From positions 1 to 28,556 of the forward strand of contig CBFIEJ010000027.1 of the NCBI GenBank assembly GCA_965661575.1: a stretch of DNA of 28,556 nucleotides, written 5' to 3'. The DNA is from UA16 sp965661575. Its GTDB lineage: Bacteria > Bacteroidota > Bacteroidia > Flavobacteriales_D > Sanyastnellaceae. Numbering within the stretch: the first letter of the stretch is position 1; each line of letters starts with the position of its first letter. Below the pieces are notes generated by a model. It had not been told where the DNA came from, ran no database searches, and worked only from the letters and a program-made list of their open reading frames with translations. Shown here piece by piece: positions 6,562-14,936 of this stretch. The position numbers were made by a program, and so were the translations under genes.

Positions 6562-7731
6562 TCAATTTGATACAGGCAGATAGGCATGCTCCAATAATTC
6601 AAACTCGACCCTTCTATTTTTCTGCCTTCCAACTTTCGTTCCATTATCACCGGTTGGCCGTCCACTCCCGTGCCAGGCCAATTTGAGACGATTCGGATCC
6701 ACACCCCTTTCACGCAACGCAAGCATGACAGATTCAGCGCGCTTTTCACTCAATTGCAAATTGTATGACTCCGAGCCGATAAAATCCGTGTGACCATTGA
6801 CCTCAATGACCAAGTATCGATTGATTCGCATTTCATTGGCCAACACATCCAACGCGTTATTGGCTTCAGGAGTGAGCTCATGCTCATCAAAATCGAACAA
6901 AACAGCATCCCAGCGCACATGTTTGCGCTGATACGTTTGCCAGGGAGGATCCGTAACTGCAGCCTCAATGGTTCCGTTGAGGCACGAGCATTCAGAGGGC
7001 GACGATACGGGGCGAACACGGACGTCGTCCAAGTACACATATGCCCAATTGCTTGCTTCCACAGGAGCGTCATTGCGTTCCATGACGTGAAGCACTTCGG
7101 GCGATTTAAAATTTCCAATCGTCACAAACTGTTCTCCTCCTTTTGCTTGAAATGCGTCGCTCAGCCGCGTCCAACTCCAGCGATCACTCAGCAGATGCAA
7201 TTCAGGATTACTCACCTGAGGACTTCCAGTCAGCATTCCCTCGCCAACGGCCTTTGGCGGGACCTCTGAGAAATAAAGGCCTAACCCGTCGGTAATGATC
7301 TTACCTTGATCCGCCGCGCAAACCCACCATTCCACACACAGCCACTCATCTGCCCTCAACGGGCGAGATAATTGCGTTTGCAAATACTCACGATAAAAGG
7401 GCTTCGATTGCGAATACAGTACAAGTCCAGCGTAGGCATTTCCGTCCAAGGCAGGTTGGCTTCCGAACATATTGTCAGGCACGCCCGCTTTCCCCCCCGA
7501 TGAGCATACGTCAAAGTGATCCGGTGTGCCGGCATTCGCCTGATTCCAGCCCACAATGGTCCTCAATTGCGATTGCGTGTAGTCTCCTGGGCACCAAGCC
7601 CTTTCCTCGAAACTGCCGTTGACAATGAGCTCATTGCCAGTCGTCGCAATTTGAGCAAACACCGAGACCTGACAAACGAGTCCGAGCACCAAGGCGGCAC
7701 TGACAACACTCCGGGCAGTGTGGCCCATCAT
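6562..7731 (-). CDS. Secreted NGSFE beta-domain + OmpA-like peptidoglycan-binding protein
   Basis: A 389-residue exported protein: signal peptide 1-27 (ending VSVFAQ), a beta-rich N-terminal domain of about 210 residues opening with NELIVNGSFE (34-43) and closing with YVYLDDVRVRP, a CxC motif (CSC), and a standard OmpA C-terminal domain over about the last 120 residues (LFDFDEHELTPEA, HTDFIGSESYNLQLSEKRAESV, KNRRVEFEL). The OmpA domain keeps the residues that bind diaminopimelate of peptidoglycan, so it should anchor in the periplasm. The N-terminal fold resembles carbohydrate- or ligand-binding jelly rolls, a tentative view. It lies 10 bp behind its paralogue at 7742-8908 and is probably cotranscribed with it. 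Confidence 0.85.
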   Translation of the reverse strand: MMGHTARSVVSAALVLGLVCQVSVFAQIATTGNELIVNGSFEERAWCPGDYTQSQLRTIVGWNQANAGTPDHFDVCSSGGKAGVPDNMFGSQPALDGNAYAGLVLYSQSKPFYREYLQTQLSRPLRADEWLCVEWWVCAADQGKIITDGLGLYFSEVPPKAVGEGMLTGSPQVSNPELHLLSDRWSWTRLSDAFQAKGGEQFVTIGNFKSPEVLHVMERNDAPVEASNWAYVYLDDVRVRPVSSPSECSCLNGTIEAAVTDPPWQTYQRKHVRWDAVLFDFDEHELTPEANNALDVLANEMRINRYLVIEVNGHTDFIGSESYNLQLSEKRAESVMLALRERGVDPNRLKLAWHGSGRPTGDNGTKVGRQKNRRVEFELLEHAYLPVSN

Positions 7732-7741
7732 TCTGATGCGG

Positions 7742-8908
7742 TTACTTGATCAGCTCAAAGGTCACACGACGATTTTGAGCTCGGCTAATGTCAGTGTCAC
7801 GCGTACTCGCAGGATCCGAATTCTCCATGGTATCAACAACCAATCGTGAGGCATCGATTCCGACCTCACCAAATTTGGCCACCACTTGATCTGCTCGCTT
7901 CTCACCCAATCCGCGGTAGCGGGGGTTGATTTTTCCTTCGTTGAACTCGTCCTCATCCGCATGACCGATCACACGCAATTTCCAAGACGGGTTCTCCTTG
8001 AGAATATCGGCCAACTTTGCGACGGTTGCAGAACCAGCGCCCGTTGGGCGCCGCTTGAGGAACGCATAGTAAACCGCGGAAATACTCACAATATCATCAG
8101 GCGTCATGCTCTCGCTCAAAACCACTGAAGAACCGTAGACCAAGTCCGTTCGAACCTCATCCGCTGCCGAACATGCACATTGTGATTTTGCCTCGATGGG
8201 ACGCAACTTCACGTTATCCAAATAGTAATATGCCTGATTTTTGATGACCCCCGAGATACCCATGGGTTTTTTCATCTTCTCATCCTCCACATCGCTGTCT
8301 TTGTGAAATCCACCAATGATGAGGAACTCCTCTTCCCCTGTGCCGATGTAAGTGCCGCAAACAGTTTCCCATCCATCTTGCAGTGACATGACCTTATCTG
8401 ACTTGTGCAAAACGCTCGCTTTCCGATTCAGAGCACCGGTGTTGCCTTGTTCAATCTTTCGGTCGCTCAAGTAGGCGCCCACTCCGTTGACTGCGTAACG
8501 CGACAAGTCGCTCAAGCTGATGTCAAACGAGACGCAGTACAGTTGATTCTTTTCGAGGTCCGAATCCAACTCCACTTCGAAGTATGTGCGCGGAAGCTTC
8601 GGGTCCTTGCTGAACGCACGAAAGCCGGCATAACAAACACCATCAGAGGGTTCTTGCTTGCCATAGATGTTGTTCGGAATGTTGACTTTTTCAGACTTCA
8701 TTCCCTCTGCATAGAGATCCAGAAGCGCCTCCGTGGCAGAGAACCAGTTCTCTGTGTACTCTTCCAATTGACCCTGGCTTTTCAATTTGCGCAAGTCGGA
8801 ATTTTCAAAACTGCCGTTGGGCACATAATTATCTTCCTGCGCGCCAACGTTCAGGATCAAAAAGGTGGCCGCAATGGCAACAAGATATTTGGAAAAGATT
8901 GTCTTCAT
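7742..8908 (-). CDS. Secreted NGSFE beta-domain + divergent OmpA-like protein (paralogue)
   Basis: A 388-residue paralogue of the next gene with the same order: signal peptide 1-23 (MKTIFSKYLV...NVGA), NGSFE at 31-35, YAGFRAFSK, the central LYCVSFDIS segment, YYYLDNVKLRP, a CxC motif (CAC), then an OmpA-like C-terminus. That last domain is more diverged: it keeps LRVIGHADEDEF, GEKRADQVV and QNRRVTFEL, but the first beta strand and the NxxLSxxRA motif are altered (RYRGLGEKRA). I place the start at ATG 8908 because a signal peptide begins there; the open frame upstream is not protein-like. First gene of a two-gene leftward unit. Peptidoglycan anchoring is likely but less certain than for its partner. 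Confidence 0.82.
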   Translation of the reverse strand: MKTIFSKYLVAIAATFLILNVGAQEDNYVPNGSFENSDLRKLKSQGQLEEYTENWFSATEALLDLYAEGMKSEKVNIPNNIYGKQEPSDGVCYAGFRAFSKDPKLPRTYFEVELDSDLEKNQLYCVSFDISLSDLSRYAVNGVGAYLSDRKIEQGNTGALNRKASVLHKSDKVMSLQDGWETVCGTYIGTGEEEFLIIGGFHKDSDVEDEKMKKPMGISGVIKNQAYYYLDNVKLRPIEAKSQCACSAADEVRTDLVYGSSVVLSESMTPDDIVSISAVYYAFLKRRPTGAGSATVAKLADILKENPSWKLRVIGHADEDEFNEGKINPRYRGLGEKRADQVVAKFGEVGIDASRLVVDTMENSDPASTRDTDISRAQNRRVTFELIK

Positions 8909-9073
8909 GACTCTGTGGGGTTCAATTCTTTTGGGTATTTCATCGTCGCGATTTCCCGAAGTCGAAATTACAACGTTGGCAAGGTAATGCCGTGTGCTCT
9001 GTTGCCAAAATTTCACATGCGAAACGATGCATTTTTACTTGTTTTTGTTCCGTATTGCTCGGCTCAGCGTCAT

Positions 9074-10090
9074 TCAATGTAAAATCTTGAACATCGTCTC
9101 TTTCAGCAACAAGGCATCAGAAACGGTCGCATTGCCTTGGCCCTTGGCTTTTCGATCGGCTTCTCGCAAGTACCCAAACACCCTGCCAACTTTTTCCAGC
9201 GGATAATTTCGAGCCGCCTCGCCGTATTGTTTCACTGCGAAAGGTGCGCAGCGCAGCGCTCTGGCCGCAGCCGCAGGAGCTCGGTCCTTCAAGCCGTGGT
9301 AAGCATAGACCTTGCTGAAAAAACTTCCCATAACGGGCATCACCATGGCCACAGGATGGTCCTTCGGATTTGACGCGAAATAATCAACGATGCGATTGGC
9401 GCGTGCCAAATCTTTGGCGCCGATGGCACGCTGCAACTCAAAAACATTGAAATCCTTGCTAATCCCAATGTGCTGCTCGATGTGCTCGGGTTCAATCTCA
9501 GCCCCTTCTGGCAGGACGATTCGAAGTTTTTCAAGCTCATTCATCACTTTGCGGAGATCATTTCCGAGGTACTCCGACAAGATTTGTGCGGCTTGCCCCG
9601 AAATGCGCATTCCCTTTTCCTGCACCTGGTTTGAAATCCATTCGGGCAATTTGTAGTCTCGAACTTTCTCACTCAAAAACAACAACCCCGCTTTGCTGAT
9701 CGCCTTGACCGCTTTCAGCCGTCCATCTGCCTTTTTGTTTTTGAAGCAAAAAACAAGGACCGTGGTGGCCACGGGAGATTGTGCATACGCCTCCAGTTTC
9801 ACCATGTCGCTGGCACGTTTCCATGCTGGCCAATCTTGTGCTTCTCGCATGACCACGAGCTGGCGATCGGCCATCATTGGAAATCGGCGAGCCGCCTCCA
9901 ACAGCTGATCCACTGCTGTATCGCGGCCGTAAACGATGGTTTGGTTGAAGTCGCGCATGGACTCTTCCACCACCACATCTTCCAACGCTTTTGCGATTTC
10001 ATCAATGAAGAAGGGCTCTTCGCCGTGCAACAGGTACACGGACCGAAATGATCCAGAGTGAACGTCGCGGATGATTTGACGATGCGGCAT
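9074..10090 (-). CDS. holA: DNA polymerase III subunit delta
   Basis: A 338-residue clamp-loader subunit that opens the beta sliding clamp during replication. The N-terminal domain begins SVYLLHGEEPFFIDEIAKAL (about 15-34) and continues with ETMRDFNQ-like and AARRFPMMADRQLVVMREA segments. The C-terminal collar region contains ISKDFNVFELQRAIGAKDLARANRIV, followed by the typical Arg-rich helices. Length matches HolA (about 340). The start is ATG 10090; the longer open frame overlaps the divergent neighbour. A near-consensus TATCTTCG box lies 4 nt before the ATG. Confidence 0.92.
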   Translation of the reverse strand: MPHRQIIRDVHSGSFRSVYLLHGEEPFFIDEIAKALEDVVVEESMRDFNQTIVYGRDTAVDQLLEAARRFPMMADRQLVVMREAQDWPAWKRASDMVKLEAYAQSPVATTVLVFCFKNKKADGRLKAVKAISKAGLLFLSEKVRDYKLPEWISNQVQEKGMRISGQAAQILSEYLGNDLRKVMNELEKLRIVLPEGAEIEPEHIEQHIGISKDFNVFELQRAIGAKDLARANRIVDYFASNPKDHPVAMVMPVMGSFFSKVYAYHGLKDRAPAAAARALRCAPFAVKQYGEAARNYPLEKVGRVFGYLREADRKAKGQGNATVSDALLLKETMFKILH

Positions 10091-10094
10091 GGCA

Positions 10095-10102
10095 CGAAGA
10101 TA
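10095..10102 (-). promoter_or_regulatory. Probable -7 box of holA, 4 nt from the start codon
   Basis: The minus strand reads TATCTTCG, TGCC, ATG. One mismatch to TAnnTTTG. Same unusual placement as at five other genes in this window. Confidence 0.4.
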
Positions 10103-10138
10103 ATGGAACCGAATCGCGGCCGAAAACGCGACAACGGG

Positions 10139-10146
10139 TATTTTTG
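10139..10146 (+). promoter_or_regulatory. -7 box of the HsdR-N-like gene, 5 nt from the start codon
   Basis: The plus strand reads TATTTTTG, GCCTT, ATG (10152). Exact match to TAnnTTTG; no TTG at the -33 spacing. Confidence 0.55.
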
Positions 10147-10151
10147 GCCTT

Positions 10152-10652
10152 ATGCCGAAGGAAACAAATCCAGTTTGGGTGCAAATCGGGGAACAACGCC
10201 TTCCGCAGCTGAACCTTCCTCCCTTTGCTGCCAATTGCCGCGCCTCGGACAAGCGAAACGAAATCATGTGCCTGAGTCGGAAGAAATTTGTCGCGCTCGA
10301 ACCTGAAGAGTGGGTCCGGCAACATTGGTTGCATCACCTTTCTCACGTTTTCAACTATCCGCTTGGCCTTATAAGCGTGGAGTACCCCCTCACCCTAAAC
10401 GGCATGAACCGGCGAGCGGATATCATCTGCCACGATCGTCAAGGTCAAGCGCTGCTCATGGTCGAATGCAAACGGCACGACGTGCCATTGAGCAAGGCAG
10501 TGCTCGATCAAATTCTGCGCTACCATTTGACCCTTAGAACCCCTACCATCGTCATATCGAATGGATTGAAACATCAGGCATTTTCCTTCGGAAACGATGG
10601 ATTTGAAGCTTTGGATTCCTTGCCCGTTTATCCAAAAAACACTGAAAAATAG
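10152..10652 (+). CDS. Stand-alone HsdR N-terminal-like PD-(D/E)XK protein
   Basis: A 166-residue protein equal to the nuclease domain found at the N-terminus of type I restriction R subunits (HSDR_N_2 type), with no helicase attached. The catalytic core can be read: E77 (SVEYPL), D90 (RRADIIC), E105-x-K107 (LLMVECKR), and a QxxxY motif (Q120, Y124 in LDQILRYHL) as in RecB/AddB-type nucleases. All active-site residues are present, so an active nuclease is plausible. No hsdM, hsdS or helicase gene lies nearby, so this is not a restriction system. It diverges from holA over 61 bp, which hints at a role in DNA replication or repair; that link is inference. Confidence 0.82.
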   Translation: MPKETNPVWVQIGEQRLPQLNLPPFAANCRASDKRNEIMCLSRKKFVALEPEEWVRQHWLHHLSHVFNYPLGLISVEYPLTLNGMNRRADIICHDRQGQALLMVECKRHDVPLSKAVLDQILRYHLTLRTPTIVISNGLKHQAFSFGNDGFEALDSLPVYPKNTEK

Positions 10653-10732
10653 GTGATTCACGGCTCTACCATTCGCAGGACTAGAGGCATTGACCTATTT
10701 TCGCACTCAAGAATCTTCTGAAAACCACCTGA

Positions 10733-11329
10733 ATGATCATTCAAGAAATCATCGCCATTGCTGGCAAACCGGGTCTATTTCGTATCGTTGTGACCAACAG
10801 GAACAACTTGATTGTCGAGTCAATGATCGACAAAAAGCGCCTGAGCATCCCCGGGACGAGCCGCATTAGCAGCCTAGCCGACATCACTATGTTCACCACA
10901 GGTGAAGACCTTTTATTGATGGAAGTGCTCAATCGAATGAATGAACACATTGGTGACTCAGACATGCCAGACATCAAAGGAGATGCCTCGGCGACCAAGT
11001 CATTTGTCGACGGCGTCATCCCCGAATTGGATCACGGGCGTGTTTACAATTCAGATTTGAAAAAGTTGGTGCAATGGTTCAGCATTTTGAAATCGAACGA
11101 CTGCTTCCCGCTTGAAAGTCAGAAGGACGAGGAGACGACAACAGAGGCGGCAGCGGAAGAAGCTTCCACTGAAGAGAAAGAACCCAAAGCGAAGAAGGCC
11201 CCGGCCAAGAAAACCGCAGCCAAAAAAGCCCCCGCCAAGAAAGCAGCAACCAAGAAAACTGCTGCTCCGAAGGCTGCCGCCAAAAAGAGCACAGCGAAGA
11301 AGTCTCCCGCGAGCAAAGCCAAAAAATAA
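10733..11329 (+). CDS. DUF5606 protein with histone-H1-like Lys/Ala-rich tail
   Basis: A 198-residue cytoplasmic protein. Residues 1-128 form a conserved Bacteroidota domain of unknown function (DUF5606: IIAIAGKPGLFRIVVTNRNN...SLADITMFTTGEDLLL...). An acidic linker (131-150, rich in Glu, Thr and Ala) follows, then a strongly basic tail (151-198) built from AKKAPAKK-, AAKK- and ATKK-like units, as in histone H1 and bacterial Hc1/AlgP-type tails. The tail suggests nucleic-acid binding. The start ATG gives the canonical MIIQEIIAIAGKPG N-terminus. The gene leads a rightward run of genes and lies 13 bp before the hydroxyacyl-CoA dehydrogenase. The function of the domain itself is not known to me. 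Confidence 0.85.
   Translation: MIIQEIIAIAGKPGLFRIVVTNRNNLIVESMIDKKRLSIPGTSRISSLADITMFTTGEDLLLMEVLNRMNEHIGDSDMPDIKGDASATKSFVDGVIPELDHGRVYNSDLKKLVQWFSILKSNDCFPLESQKDEETTTEAAAEEASTEEKEPKAKKAPAKKTAAKKAPAKKAATKKTAAPKAAAKKSTAKKSPASKAKK
11183..11326 (+). repeat. Low-complexity Lys/Ala/Pro coding repeat (H1-like tail)
   Basis: Encodes about 48 residues made of short AKK, APAKK and TKK units. The codon pattern (aag/aaa alternating with gcc/gct) gives near-repeats at 12-30 bp spacing, which may allow slippage and length change between strains. Confidence 0.7.
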
Positions 11330-11342
11330 CCACCTCTCCTTC

Positions 11343-12230
11343 ATGAAGCACATTGCCGTCATCGGAGCAGGAACCATGGGCAATGGCATTGCTCACGTTT
11401 TCGCTCAATCTGGATTTGAAGTGACCCTCATCGACGTTCAGGACTCTGCCCTCGAACGCGCATTGGCCACCATCGGAAAAAACCTTGATCGACTGATCAA
11501 AAAGGAGAAGATTTCAGAGGCCGACAAAGCTGCCACGCTGAATCGAATCGCAACTTCTACAGACATTGCGTCCGGCGTAGCCCATGCAGATTTGGCCATC
11601 GAAGCAGCCACCGAGCGCACTGATTTAAAGCTTCAGATTTTCCAAAAGCTAGATGCCGCAGCTCCTGCTGAATGCATCTTAGCCTCCAATACTTCTTCGA
11701 TTTCGATCACCAAAATCGCCGCTGCAACGAATCGGCCTGGCCAAGTGATCGGTATGCACTTCATGAATCCGGTGCCGATCATGAAACTTGTAGAGGTGAT
11801 TCGCGGATATTCCACCACGGATGCAACGTGCGCCGCGGTGATGACCCTCTCCCAGCAGCTCGGTAAAATCCCCGTGGAAGTCAACGATTATCCTGGTTTT
11901 GTTGCCAATCGGATTTTGATGCCGATGATCAACGAAGCCATCATCACCTTGCATGAAGGAGTGGCAGAAGTAGAGGCCATTGATACTGTAATGAAATTGG
12001 GCATGGCCCATCCGATGGGGCCCTTGCAACTGGCCGATTTCATTGGCCTCGATGTTTGTCTGAGTATTTTGGAAGTGCTCCACAGCGGTTTGGGCAACCC
12101 GAAATATGCCCCCTGCCCTTTGCTGGTCAACATGGTGACCGCTGGTCACTTGGGAGCCAAGAGTGGCCAAGGATTTTACATGCACACACCGGGCAGCAAG
12201 GAATTGGTCGTTTCGCCATTTTTCGCCTAA
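11343..12230 (+). CDS. 3-hydroxyacyl-CoA (3-hydroxybutyryl-CoA) dehydrogenase
   Basis: A 295-residue NAD-dependent enzyme that interconverts (S)-3-hydroxyacyl-CoA and 3-oxoacyl-CoA. The N-terminal Rossmann domain starts HIAVIGAGTMGNGIAHVFAQ (GxGxxG), with ADLAIEAATE and ILASNTSSISITKIA following. The catalytic His lies in GMHFMNPVPIMKLVEVI, and the C-terminal dimerisation domain has PGFVANRILMPMINEAI and AHPMGPLQLADFIGLD. Length equals single-domain HbdH/PaaH forms rather than the FadB fusion. The open frame extends upstream into the DUF5606 tail region, but ATG 11343 gives the standard N-terminus. With the acyl-CoA ligase downstream it suggests fatty-acid or hydroxybutyrate metabolism. Confidence 0.93.
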   Translation: MKHIAVIGAGTMGNGIAHVFAQSGFEVTLIDVQDSALERALATIGKNLDRLIKKEKISEADKAATLNRIATSTDIASGVAHADLAIEAATERTDLKLQIFQKLDAAAPAECILASNTSSISITKIAAATNRPGQVIGMHFMNPVPIMKLVEVIRGYSTTDATCAAVMTLSQQLGKIPVEVNDYPGFVANRILMPMINEAIITLHEGVAEVEAIDTVMKLGMAHPMGPLQLADFIGLDVCLSILEVLHSGLGNPKYAPCPLLVNMVTAGHLGAKSGQGFYMHTPGSKELVVSPFFA

Positions 12231-12248
12231 TTGAACGATATTGAGGAC

Positions 12249-13067
12249 ATGAAATCCTCACGGAACCGACTTCACGAAATTATTTTTGAAGCGGATACTC
12301 CCGCTGGAAAAGCATTCGATGTGGCCTTGCTGTGGCTCATTGTCCTCAGTGTATGCACCGTAATCGCTGAGTCTGTCCCTGAATGGGGAGCTGCTTACCA
12401 TCGAGAATTCGAACTTGTCGAATGGGGCTTTACAGCCCTCTTTACCCTCGAATATGTGCTGCGCTTGGCCGTGGTGCAAAAGCCCTGGCACTACGCCCGA
12501 AGCTTTTTCGGATTGGTCGACTTGTTGGCTATTCTACCTACGTTCATTGCACTTGTCATTCCAGGGTCGAGTAGTCTGCGCATCATTCGCATTCTCCGAG
12601 TACTCAGGGTATTCCGAGTGCTCAAACTGGTGGGATTCATTGCCGAAGCCAAACAACTTCAATCTGCGCTTCGCGCGAGTCGGCGACGCATCATTGTCTT
12701 TCTGAGCGCCGTGCTCGCTCTGGTCACGATTTTAGGGACACTGATGTACCTGGTGGAAGATGAGCAGGCGGGCTTCTCCAGCATACCGCGCAGCATTTAC
12801 TGGGCCATTGTGACCGTGACAACGGTCGGATATGGAGACATCGCCCCTCAGACCGTTCCAGGACAAATCATTGCCTCTGTCATGATGATCATCGGATACG
12901 CCATTATCGCTGTGCCTTCAGGTTTGGTTGGGGTCGAAATGATCCGAGGCAATATGCTCAAATCTGAAAATGCACAAAGCGCATCCACTCAAGCATGCCC
13001 GAGTTGCGGAAAGGATGGCCATGATTCCGATGCGCTTCATTGCAAATATTGCGGACATCGCATGTGA
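12249..13067 (+). CDS. Voltage-gated K+ channel with C-terminal zinc ribbon
   Basis: A 272-residue inner-membrane channel with six transmembrane segments. S4 is Arg-rich with Arg every third residue (R111, R114, R117, R120, R123) and the selectivity filter TTVGYGD is at 191-197. It resembles KvAP/MlotiK-type bacterial ion-transport channels. After S6 a short linker (about 238-249) leads to a rubredoxin-like zinc ribbon with C250-x2-C253 and C265-x2-C268, ending at the C-terminus. ATG 12249 is preferred; an in-frame TTG at 12231 directly abuts the previous stop codon. It is probably cotranscribed with the dehydrogenase. The ribbon could bind zinc or sense redox state, which is inferred. Confidence 0.9.
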   Translation: MKSSRNRLHEIIFEADTPAGKAFDVALLWLIVLSVCTVIAESVPEWGAAYHREFELVEWGFTALFTLEYVLRLAVVQKPWHYARSFFGLVDLLAILPTFIALVIPGSSSLRIIRILRVLRVFRVLKLVGFIAEAKQLQSALRASRRRIIVFLSAVLALVTILGTLMYLVEDEQAGFSSIPRSIYWAIVTVTTVGYGDIAPQTVPGQIIASVMMIIGYAIIAVPSGLVGVEMIRGNMLKSENAQSASTQACPSCGKDGHDSDALHCKYCGHRM

Positions 13068-13160
13068 TTCTGCTTGCTATTATTTTGTGATTCACTAAAT
13101 TGCCCAAGTGAGCCGATTGCAAATAGGAATCGTGCACGCCCCGAATCAAACGATCACAAC

Positions 13161-14936
13161 ATGCAACAGCCAACGCGCCTTTTTGATTTCCCACGCTTTC
13201 AGCTCCAGAACAACCCGCTGGATTTGATGATGTCCATGCCGAACAACGGCAACCGAATCAGTTATTCAACGGAAACATTCATCGAAGCGGTGGATCGTGT
13301 TGGGCGTGGACTGATCGCCATGGGGCTCGAACGAGGTGAGAAAGTCGCTTTGATTTCGCACAACAACCGCTGCGAATGGAACATCATGGATCATGGAATC
13401 ATGTCGGCTGGCGGCATCAACGTGCCGATTTATCCGACCATGACGGAGGCAGATTACGAATACATCCTCAGCCACAGCGAAAGCAAATACTGCGCCGTCA
13501 GCAACCAGGAATTGTACGACAAAGTGATGTCCATCAAGGATAAAGTTCCCACGCTGCAAGGGGTTTTCGTTTTTGAGCGCAGCGCGAATGGAACGCATTG
13601 GTCGGAAATCACCGAGGCGGGAAGTGATGCGCAACAGGCGGAATTGGAAAATCGCATGAACGGCGTGAAACCAGAAGATTTGGCAACGATCATTTACACT
13701 TCCGGAACCACCGGAACTCCCAAAGGCGTGATGTTGAGCCATCAAAACGTTGTGCAAAACATCTTGCACAGCATCCCGCGCATCCCGCCTGTTTTGCTGA
13801 ACCACGAATACCGAGTTTTGAGCTTTCTACCGGTGTGTCACATCTTCGAACGCATGCTGCATTACTTGTACATGCACATCGGTGCCAACATCTATTTCGC
13901 TGAAAGCTTGGAGACCATCAAAGAAGATTTGGGGTATGCACAACCCACCGTATTCACGGCTGTTCCTCGACTGTTGGAAAAATTCTACGACGGAATCGTT
14001 CAGAAGGGTCGCGCTGCAGGTGGCGTAAAAGCCGCGATTTTTAATTGGGCTTTGGGGTTGGCACTGGAATGGGAGCCCGACGGTCAAAATGGAGCGCTCT
14101 ACGAATGGAAATTGGGCATTGCACGAAAGCTCGTGTTCAGCAAAGTCAAAACTGCCCTCGGTTTGGACAACATCCGAGCAGTGGCTTGTGGTTCGGCGGC
14201 CTTGGCTCCGCGGCTCGCACGCTTTTTCAATGCCGCTGGCATCCCCGTCTACGAAGGATATGGATTGACCGAAACCAGTCCCGTAGTGACTGTAAACTCA
14301 GATGTTGAACCGGGATTGATGCGCATTGGATACGTCGGAAAACTCATCGAAGGCGTTGAAGTGAAATTTGCCAGCGATGGCGAAATCATGGTCAAAGGCC
14401 ACAACATCATGATGGGTTATTACAAAGAACCTGAAAAGACAGCTGCGGTGATGACCGGCGACTGGTTCCACACAGGTGACATTGGCATTTTTGACAACGG
14501 TTTCCTGAAAATCACGGATCGCAAGAAGGAAATGTTCAAGACTTCTGGTGGCAAGTACGTCGCGCCACAGTTGTTGGAAAACGCACTGAAGGCCTCTCTG
14601 TTCATCGAGCAAGTGATGGTCGTCGGTGATGGACAAAAGTTCCCGGGTGCCATTGTCGTACCGAACGCTGAAGCCGTTGAGGAATGGTGCAAGCGCAAAA
14701 ACCACCCCTTCCCTGGAATGGAGGGCATTCGAAATGACCAGCGCATCGCTGATCGCATCCAAAAAGACGTGGACAGCCTGATGGAGCCTTTTGCGAAATG
14801 GGAAAAAGTCAAAGCCATTCGGATTTTACCTCAGATGTTCAGCATTGAAAACGGAGAATTGACTCCGACATTAAAGTTGAAGCGGAAGCCCATCGTCGCT
14901 CATTACCAAGCGGATATTGATTCGATTTATGCATAA
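13161..14936 (+). CDS. Long-chain fatty-acid--CoA ligase (AMP-forming)
   Basis: A 591-residue adenylating enzyme that activates free fatty acids to acyl-CoA via acyl-AMP. Motifs in order: ATP-binding loop IIYTSGTTGTPKGV (177-190), YEGYGLTETSPVV, the hinge region GDWFHTGDIG and TDRKKEMFKTSGGKYVAPQ with the catalytic Lys near the C-terminus. Length and motifs match the FadD15-like/long-chain group common in Bacteroidota. ATG 13161 gives the usual N-terminus (MQQPTRLFDFPRFQL); upstream in-frame sequence is not conserved-looking. The 93-bp gap to the channel gene may hold its own promoter, but I find only an imperfect TTATTTTG there. Confidence 0.93.
   Translation: MQQPTRLFDFPRFQLQNNPLDLMMSMPNNGNRISYSTETFIEAVDRVGRGLIAMGLERGEKVALISHNNRCEWNIMDHGIMSAGGINVPIYPTMTEADYEYILSHSESKYCAVSNQELYDKVMSIKDKVPTLQGVFVFERSANGTHWSEITEAGSDAQQAELENRMNGVKPEDLATIIYTSGTTGTPKGVMLSHQNVVQNILHSIPRIPPVLLNHEYRVLSFLPVCHIFERMLHYLYMHIGANIYFAESLETIKEDLGYAQPTVFTAVPRLLEKFYDGIVQKGRAAGGVKAAIFNWALGLALEWEPDGQNGALYEWKLGIARKLVFSKVKTALGLDNIRAVACGSAALAPRLARFFNAAGIPVYEGYGLTETSPVVTVNSDVEPGLMRIGYVGKLIEGVEVKFASDGEIMVKGHNIMMGYYKEPEKTAAVMTGDWFHTGDIGIFDNGFLKITDRKKEMFKTSGGKYVAPQLLENALKASLFIEQVMVVGDGQKFPGAIVVPNAEAVEEWCKRKNHPFPGMEGIRNDQRIADRIQKDVDSLMEPFAKWEKVKAIRILPQMFSIENGELTPTLKLKRKPIVAHYQADIDSIYA

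Noticed and set aside
6531..6564. Inverted repeat CTGAGC/GCTCAG between the convergent MFS and OmpA-like genes as a terminator
   Set aside because: Only 6 bp, a long loop, overlaps coding sequence and has no T-run on either side.
10152..10652. Type I restriction-modification locus
   Set aside because: Only the nuclease-like domain is present; no helicase, methyltransferase or specificity subunit gene is in the window.
10653..10732. Near-consensus box TATTTTCG before the DUF5606 gene
   Set aside because: One mismatch and no TTG at a proper distance; not strong enough to call as a promoter.
11112..11342. Upstream extension of the hydroxyacyl-CoA dehydrogenase frame
   Set aside because: It encodes an Arg/Lys/Pro-rich nonsense stretch created by reading the H1-like tail in another frame; the family N-terminus begins at 11343.
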